In this document: positions 59,696 through 64,000 of the stretch, one piece after another | How positions within the stretch are numbered: position 1 is the first letter of the stretch | Layout: every line of letters begins with the position of its first letter | NCBI RefSeq assembly: GCF_001592435.1 | Contig: NZ_CP014750.1 | Coordinates: forward strand, 620,001-684,000 | Length of the DNA: 64,000 nucleotides | From: Thermococcus peptonophilus | GTDB lineage: Archaea > Methanobacteriota_B > Thermococci > Thermococcales > Thermococcaceae | Direction of reading: 5' to 3' | Translations under genes and position numbers: made by a program | The notes under the pieces: model-generated | Told to the model about the DNA's origin: nothing | The model's database searches: none | The model's input: only the letters and a program-made list of their open reading frames with translations

Positions 59696-60399
59696 TAACC
59701 CTTCAGGCCCTTCACGATCTCCACGACCTCCGGAAGGCTTGAGACAATGAAGTCGCAGTTTTCCCACAGCTCTCTCTTTTCCCCATTTGGATCGAGGAGC
59801 ACACTGGTCATTTCAACGTTTTTTGCTCCTACACAGTCCTTTTTCGGGTTGTCCCCGACGTAAAGAGCTTCCTCTGGCTTGACGCCAGCCTTTTCAAGGG
59901 CAAGCTGGAACGGCCTCGGATGGGGCTTGAAGAAACCAGCTTCTTCACTCGTCGTTATGCTGTCGAAGAGGTCGTATATTCCGAGAGCCTTCAGGTGAGC
60001 GGTGATGTAGTCGTTGTCGGAGTCAGTTATTATACCTACATGGAGTCCCATTCCCTTGAGGGCTTTTATTGCATCCACTGCATCAGGAAAGAGCTGGCCG
60101 TATTTTTCGTGCATCCTTATGCTTATCTCCCAGAAGCCCTCTGGCACCGTAAAGCCGTATCTCTCAGCGACCCTTCTCATGGCCTCAGTGTCCACATCCC
60201 TTATCTTTACTGCTTTTTTACCGGCAAGTTCTGAGAAGAGCGCGGAGCTCTCTTCCTCGTAGGCTCTCCAAACTTCTTCAGCGTCCAGGTCATCCCGGCC
60301 AGCTTTTTTCAGCACTTCCCTGACTATGTTCAGGTGAGTCACATTTTCACCGGCCTTTGTTATGAGAGTGCCAACGAAGTCAAAAAAGACAGCTTTCAT
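59695..60399 (-). CDS. HAD-superfamily phosphatase
   Basis: A 234-residue phosphatase. Motif I is FFDFVGTLI (DFVGT; usual second Asp replaced by Val), motif II is GIITDSDN, motif III is the Lys in FFKPHPRPF, and motif IV is GDNPKKDC. The cap (residues 15-95) is helical. It is similar to the TIGR02253-type archaeal phosphatases acting on small sugars; the substrate is unsettled. ATG 60399 is chosen since GGTGATGCT precedes it, and upstream in-frame ATGs lack such a site. A TATA-like ACTTAAAGG on the other strand (60430) may serve it. Confidence 0.85.
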   Translation of the reverse strand: MKAVFFDFVGTLITKAGENVTHLNIVREVLKKAGRDDLDAEEVWRAYEEESSALFSELAGKKAVKIRDVDTEAMRRVAERYGFTVPEGFWEISIRMHEKYGQLFPDAVDAIKALKGMGLHVGIITDSDNDYITAHLKALGIYDLFDSITTSEEAGFFKPHPRPFQLALEKAGVKPEEALYVGDNPKKDCVGAKNVEMTSVLLDPNGEKRELWENCDFIVSSLPEVVEIVKGLKG

Positions 60400-60548
60400 T
60401 AGCATCACCATCATTTCTTTTCTCACTAACTTAAAGGACTTTCTGACATTATGACAACAATAGACCGAAAATAGTTGGACAATTGGGCACAAATTCAGAA
60501 AATCTTTGGAAAAAAATATAACTCCGATTTGAGCACAAACCAGAGGTG

Positions 60549-60828
60549 ATGAGGGATCGAGGCAATACTGCTTGTGTGGGGCGTGAGGGACGAAATCCTC
60601 AGGGAACTCCCCGTCGAGGGACAGTGGCTCTATGGAGAGTATGACTTTATAGCAAAGGTAGACTTCTCCAGCGAGTCCGAGATGGAGGACTTTGAGAAGC
60701 TCCTTAGAAAGCTCGTAAACGGCAACACTTTCAAGCTCATGCCCGTAAAGCTCTCAGCGAGTAAAACTGATGTAAATGGAGAGGAGAAGATAACAATCAT
60801 GGAGAGCGTTAAAGTTTCGGCCCCATGA
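60549..60828 (+). CDS. Small RAM-like domain protein, apparent frameshift at start
   Basis: An 84-codon frame from GTG 60574 encodes WGVRDEILRELPVEGQWLYG, EYDFIAKVDFSSESEMEDFE and a C-terminal beta part, similar to Lrp-like ligand-binding domains. The frame stays protein-like upstream to IEAILLV before it meets a TGA. ATG 60549 after AGAGGTG is one base out of frame: with one G fewer in the GGG at 60553-60555 it would read M-R-I-E-A-I-L-L-V-W-G. Either a real frameshift near the start or a base-call error. Confidence 0.65.
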
Positions 60829-61378
60829 TCCCCCTCTTTTTCAGCTCTTCATAGGCCCGCCTCAGGGCCTCCCTTATCAGGTATCTCTTGTTCAGTCCAC
60901 CGAGCCTGTAGGCGGCCTTTCTCAGGCTTCCCGTTCTGAGGAACAGCTCTATCAGTTTTCTGTCCCCTTCAGGAAGGTCAAGATATTTGAGGGCCTTTTC
61001 CGCGATTTCAACTGGCAGGTTGCCCTCGTAGGCGTAGTCAGAGCTCATAACGGGCTTATCAAACTTCTCAACGAGCCTGAATACAATAACGTGGGCAGGA
61101 GAGTCGTCGTTTACATACCTGTAGTGCCCCTTGAGTGCCCTTATCAGCTCTTCCCTGCTGGAGAACCCGTCCAGAAAGGCGTCCTCGTCCGTAAGCTCAC
61201 CGACAGTCTTGCTTTCAACTTTCTCTATGACGGCCTTTCCGAGGGCATAGCCGCCTGCGTGTATGAGTACTGTGTCGCCCTCCTTGAGGTTTGGCTTCCT
61301 GCCAAGCCTAACAGTTGCCCGCTTTTTCCCCCTTAATATGTCCTCCGCGTACCTCCCGTCGAATTCGAGGTGCTTCAT
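60809..61378 (-). CDS. ASCH-domain protein with C-terminal helical domain
   Basis: A 189-residue protein. The N-terminal ASCH (PUA-like RNA-binding) part starts [20 protein letters not shown] and has [13 protein letters not shown] and [14 protein letters not shown]. The C-terminal 70 residues ([37 protein letters not shown]) look like a helix-turn-helix. It probably binds RNA or a nucleotide and may regulate translation. It overlaps the upstream ASCH gene by four bases. Confidence 0.8.
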   Translation of the reverse strand: MKHLEFDGRYAEDILRGKKRATVRLGRKPNLKEGDTVLIHAGGYALGKAVIEKVESKTVGELTDEDAFLDGFSSREELIRALKGHYRYVNDDSPAHVIVFRLVEKFDKPVMSSDYAYEGNLPVEIAEKALKYLDLPEGDRKLIELFLRTGSLRKAAYRLGGLNKRYLIREALRRAYEELKKRGIMGPKL

Positions 61379-61713
61379 CTCCCCTCACCGAGGAGCTTGA
61401 ATTTGATGGCAATCACACCGTAGCGGTTCTCCTTCCATTTGGGATAGAGGTTGTGGAACCTCTGCACAGCCCGCTCAAAGCTCGGTTCGTCTGGGAATAT
61501 CTTCTTTATTGGTTCTTCCCTGAGAACCTGTCTAAACGTTTCGTACTTCTTCACCTCCGTTACGACAGCAGGAATTGAGTCGTTGAATATTATCTTGTCT
61601 CCCGGCTTAATGTTCCTAAACTGGGGGTATGCAACTCTAACCTCAATCCTCTTTTCACCGGAACGGATGAAGTCGAGGTACTCATCCCTGACAAAGAGTC
61701 TGTAGACCTTCAT
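61375..61713 (-). CDS. ASCH-domain protein
   Basis: A 112-residue single ASCH domain: [20 protein letters not shown], then [17 protein letters not shown] and [16 protein letters not shown]. Proteins of this fold bind RNA; some remove acyl groups from modified nucleosides. First gene of a two-gene unit with the longer ASCH protein. ATG 61713 follows GTAGGGAAA, a weak site; TATA-like CTTTAAAAG on the opposite strand near 61755. Confidence 0.8.
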   Translation of the reverse strand: MKVYRLFVRDEYLDFIRSGEKRIEVRVAYPQFRNIKPGDKIIFNDSIPAVVTEVKKYETFRQVLREEPIKKIFPDEPSFERAVQRFHNLYPKWKENRYGVIAIKFKLLGEGR

Positions 61714-61787
61714 TTTCCCTACCGAATCTCAACTGCAATAGAGAAACTTTTAAAGCTTTGGAGTCGAAGAAATATAAGGTGCAAAAG

Positions 61788-61955
61788 ATGATGCGCAGGG
61801 CGCAGGGTGCACTGGAGTACCTGTTTATGCTCGCAGCAGTTCTTGTGCTGGTGGCGATAGCTATTAAGGTGGCCGCTGACTCCACAAATGAGCTGAACAA
61901 GTCGGTTACAGAGTACACCAAGGAGATTAGGAAGAAGATCCTAGAAGACCTGTGA
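61788..61955 (+). CDS. Type IV pilin-like protein, class III signal peptide
   Basis: A 55-residue protein: MMRRAQGALEYLFMLAAVLV... Basic residues, A-Q junction and the Glu five residues on (QGALEYL) are the class III signal pattern; cleavage by the archaeal prepilin peptidase should occur before Gln. The hydrophobic segment (LFMLAAVLVLVAIAIKVA) assembles the pilus core. The mature C-terminal part is only about 30 residues, so a minor pilin. RBS AGGTG precedes ATG 61788. The peptidase gene is next, 14 bases away. Confidence 0.85.
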   Translation: MMRRAQGALEYLFMLAAVLVLVAIAIKVAADSTNELNKSVTEYTKEIRKKILEDL

Positions 61956-61968
61956 CGGCGGTGATAGA

Positions 61969-63171
61969 ATGGAAATGATACCTCTTTTGATGGGTCTCCT
62001 AACTGGTATTTTGGCATCGTACACGGACATAAAAACGGGCTTTGTCTTCGATGTGCACGCGTTCCCAACACTTCAGCTCATTGGGAAACTGCTCGGATGG
62101 GAAGAGGAGGAAGACGATGTTGGGCTTCCCAAGTGGGTTGAACGAATAATCATACCCTCTGCCGAGATAGGAATTCTTTACTACCTGTACCTTGGACTCA
62201 AAAGCGGGGACACTCTTCTGGCACTTTCTGGACTCATTGGGCTTTTAGTAGGTTTTGGACTCGGCCTTCTCCTGTACTATATAGGCGCTTGGGCCAGCGG
62301 TGATGTGGTAATACTTGCCGCGTTCTCCGCACTTCTACCCCTTGCTCCCTCGACCGCTAAGATTGTCCCACCTTATGGAAACGGGTACCCACTTTACCCA
62401 ATCTCCATACTGTTCAACAGCATCCTTGCGGTCTTTCCGTTTATAATAGCCTATGCACTTGGGGTTCTTATCGTGAGAAAGGAAAAAGACGTCATAAAGG
62501 GAATTTTCACCGAAGGCGTAAGGGACACCATTGAGGTAACGCTGTGGATAATGTTAGGGATAGCAGTTACGGCCCTGCTGAACCCCAACAGGCCTCTGCT
62601 CGGACTTCTCGTAACTATCCTTGCGTTTCCGATATTCCTCAGATACCGCACAATGGGAGATGCCCTCGGAGTTGCAGGCATTCTCTACCTTCTGTACCTC
62701 CAGTCGGATACGGCACTCTTCGCCCTGTTAAAGGTGCTTGCAACTATTTACGCTGTAAAGATTATCCTCTCGACGGTAAAAATACTCCGGGAAAAAGTCC
62801 TCGTGGAAGAAGTCCCAGTTGAGGAGCTCCGCGAATGGGACATCCTTGGTGAGACCATTCACGAAATTAACGGCGAGATAAAACGCGAGAGAGAAAGCAC
62901 CCTCGAACGGTTCAAAAAGGCACTATTGACAGGGGACTTCTCGAAAATTAGGCCGACCCTGGGTAGTGTAATAGCCTCCTCAACTGCAGAGGGACTCACC
63001 AAGGAGCAGATCGAAGAACTGAAGAAGCTCGTCGAACAAGGCAGGCTTGAGAACAGATTCCTGAGAAAGAAAGCGATGCCCTTTGCACCGGCCATATTCC
63101 TCGGCTTCCTGATAAGCTACTTCTGGGGAGACATCTTCTGGTGGCTGGAGCTTAAGATTATGGGCCTTTAA
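61969..63171 (+). CDS. Prepilin peptidase, A24 family (EppA/FppA type)
   Basis: A 400-residue membrane aspartyl protease with about nine predicted helices. The two catalytic Asp are in ASYTDIKTGFVFD (about residue 20) and GAWASGDVVILAAF (about 110, a GxGD-type motif). Large C-terminal soluble region (ERESTLERFKKALLTGDFSK) before the last helix. It cuts class III signals from pilins such as the gene just upstream. ATG 61969 follows GGCGGTGATAGA. Followed by a guide RNA cluster. Confidence 0.9.
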   Translation: MEMIPLLMGLLTGILASYTDIKTGFVFDVHAFPTLQLIGKLLGWEEEEDDVGLPKWVERIIIPSAEIGILYYLYLGLKSGDTLLALSGLIGLLVGFGLGLLLYYIGAWASGDVVILAAFSALLPLAPSTAKIVPPYGNGYPLYPISILFNSILAVFPFIIAYALGVLIVRKEKDVIKGIFTEGVRDTIEVTLWIMLGIAVTALLNPNRPLLGLLVTILAFPIFLRYRTMGDALGVAGILYLLYLQSDTALFALLKVLATIYAVKIILSTVKILREKVLVEEVPVEELREWDILGETIHEINGEIKRERESTLERFKKALLTGDFSKIRPTLGSVIASSTAEGLTKEQIEELKKLVEQGRLENRFLRKKAMPFAPAIFLGFLISYFWGDIFWWLELKIMGL

Positions 63172-63201
63172 AGTTTTAAAGATTGAACCTAAAAGTCTCC
63201 G

Positions 63202-63259
63202 GGCCTGGCGTCCCGCCCTCCCCGGGGAAACGTGAACCGGGGCTTCTGCCAGGCCGACA
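63202..63259 (+). ncRNA. H/ACA guide RNA candidate
   Basis: A single hairpin. Lower stem GGCCTGGC (63202-63209) with GCCAGGCC (63248-63255), 8 bp perfect; pocket strands GTCCCGCCCT and CTTCT; upper stem CCCCGG (63220-63225) with CCGGGG (63237-63242). The loop GGAAACGTGAA has a K-loop-like GUGA. ACA at 63257-63259 is one base after the stem, and 14 bases from the top of the 3' pocket strand, the standard distance. It should guide pseudouridylation of a target like AGAAGUNAGGGCGGGAC; target not identified. Confidence 0.8.
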
Positions 63260-63260
63260 C

Positions 63261-63319
63261 CGGGGGATGAAGAGCTTTTGCTTTGCTGACTGTGATGAAC
63301 ACGCCCTTCACTGACCCCG
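63261..63319 (+). ncRNA. Box C/D guide RNA candidate 5
   Basis: CGGGG stem (63261-63265) overlapping C box GGGATGA (63264-63270), guide AGAGCTTTTGCTTTG, D' CTGA (63286-63289), C' GTGATGA (63292-63298), 12-base guide ACACGCCCTTCA, D CTGA (63311-63314), CCCCG (63315-63319). Canonical box order and spacing. It follows the H/ACA RNA by one base, so both could come from one precursor. Confidence 0.85.
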
Positions 63320-63937
63320 CGTCAGCTCTTCTATTATCTCCTTGACCTCGTAGAGGCTCTCGACGTTGTGATCGCCTTCAACGCCTTCATGCGGGTTTAT
63401 CGCTATGGCCACGTCAGCTTCCTTGAACATGCTGATGTCGTTGTAGCCATCTCCAACGGCCACACTCAGCTCCGGCTTCAGCTCATCCTTAAGCTTGCGG
63501 AGTATTGCGCCCTTGCCTTGGAAATCAACAACCGGGTTAACTTCTCCGGTTATCCTACCCGCCTTATCGAAAATAAGTTCGTTGGCGTAGACGTAGTCTA
63601 CACCAAGCTCTTCACTCACTCTCTTAGCTAGGCACATAAGTCCACTGCTCAGGATGGCTATTTTAAAGCCGTTTTTCTTGAGGAACTCAATTAGCTCCTG
63701 TGCACCATCCATGTACTCGACGGAGTTTACCCACTCCAGTATTTCATCCTTAGTATGCCCCTTCCAGAGTGAAGCGTCCAGTCTCGCCCACGTGGCATAG
63801 TCTATCTCGCCGCTGAAAAAGGCCTCAGCGTACTCTTTTCCCTTCTCCCATGTTCCAAACTTTTTGTGAAGTTCAACCCATCCCGAAACCGACTTAACCA
63901 GCGTACCCTCAAGGTCAAAAGCTATGAGCCTAACCAT
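63308..63937 (-). CDS. HAD-superfamily phosphatase (SerB-like)
   Basis: A 209-residue phosphatase with DxDGT-type motif I AFDLEGTLV, motif II ILSSGLM, motif III Lys in FQGKGAILRKLK, and motif IV VGDGYNDISMFKEAD. This matches the phosphoserine phosphatase branch, though motif I is DLE rather than DxD. ATG 63937 follows GGTGGTATA. It starts 63 bases from the window edge; its 3' end overlaps the C/D RNA by 12 bases. Confidence 0.85.
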   Translation of the reverse strand: MVRLIAFDLEGTLVKSVSGWVELHKKFGTWEKGKEYAEAFFSGEIDYATWARLDASLWKGHTKDEILEWVNSVEYMDGAQELIEFLKKNGFKIAILSSGLMCLAKRVSEELGVDYVYANELIFDKAGRITGEVNPVVDFQGKGAILRKLKDELKPELSVAVGDGYNDISMFKEADVAIAINPHEGVEGDHNVESLYEVKEIIEELTRGQ

Positions 63938-64000
63938 TATACCACCTAAATAAATGCGGGGAAAGGCCACTTAAAAAAGCTACTCCTCCCACCCGTATTC

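Overview
The window is chromosomal DNA from a hyperthermophilic archaeon of the order Thermococcales, most likely a Thermococcus. It encodes archaeal TBP, aEF-1beta, MBF1, SRP19, the Hel308 helicase and the tRNA enzymes Taw2, aTrm56 and TrmI. It also carries fermentation enzymes typical of the order: indolepyruvate:ferredoxin oxidoreductase, ADP-forming acyl-CoA synthetase, a tungsten oxidoreductase and an Nfn/Sud-type flavoprotein. Ribosome binding sites read GGAGGTGA or GGTGAT, promoters have a TTTATA/TTTAAA box about 25 bp before the expected transcript start, and genes are tightly packed with many 1-20 base overlaps.

Layout. 0-2.2 kb: housekeeping genes (HAD hydrolase, zinc ribbon, aEF-1beta). 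2.2-10.4 kb: a proline-use island with a Na+/proline symporter and two separate dye-linked proline dehydrogenases, a two-gene alpha-beta form and a four-gene pdhAFXB form. 10.5-17.5 kb: MFS transporter, GNAT, MBF1, a VapBC pair with a broken toxin, a membrane Clp-fold protease, TBP and an HDAC-family deacetylase. 17.5-22 kb: a minus-strand operon acdA - antitoxin - PIN toxin - iorA - iorB. 22-29.7 kb: metallo-hydrolase, a membrane-anchored winged-helix regulator, an unrecorded C2H2 finger, polyamine genes (speE, pdaD) and gcvH. 29.7-35.8 kb: two tandem C/D guide RNAs, a glycosyltransferase, nfnLS, TrmI and SRP19. 36-42.4 kb: a five-gene peptide ABC importer whose binding protein is circularly permuted. 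42.4-49.8 kb: Hel308, UPF0200/UPF0201, and a six-gene XRE-regulated ABC-2 operon. 49.9-51 kb: tRNA-Leu(CAA) followed by about 1 kb of structured non-coding repeats. 51-64 kb: tungsten oxidoreductase, tRNA modification and NAD genes, a Cas4-like nuclease, a type IV pilin with its peptidase, and several more guide RNAs.

How the parts work together. Most catabolic genes feed amino acid fermentation. Peptides enter through the ABC importer and proline through PutP. Proline is oxidised by PDH1/PDH2, aromatic keto acids by IorAB and then AcdA, and electrons pass to ferredoxin and NAD(P)H via Nfn. Motifs matching the redox regulator SurR lie beside the putP and nfn promoters, with a half-site at PDH1.

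The most notable unexplained items are: the 258-bp-period hairpin repeat island after tRNA-Leu; five box C/D and one H/ACA guide RNA candidates read directly from sequence; the tandem palindromic operator of the XRE/ABC operon; the membrane-tethered regulator with a cell-wall-binding-like ectodomain; and the permuted peptide-binding protein. No CRISPR array, rRNA or intact insertion sequence was seen.
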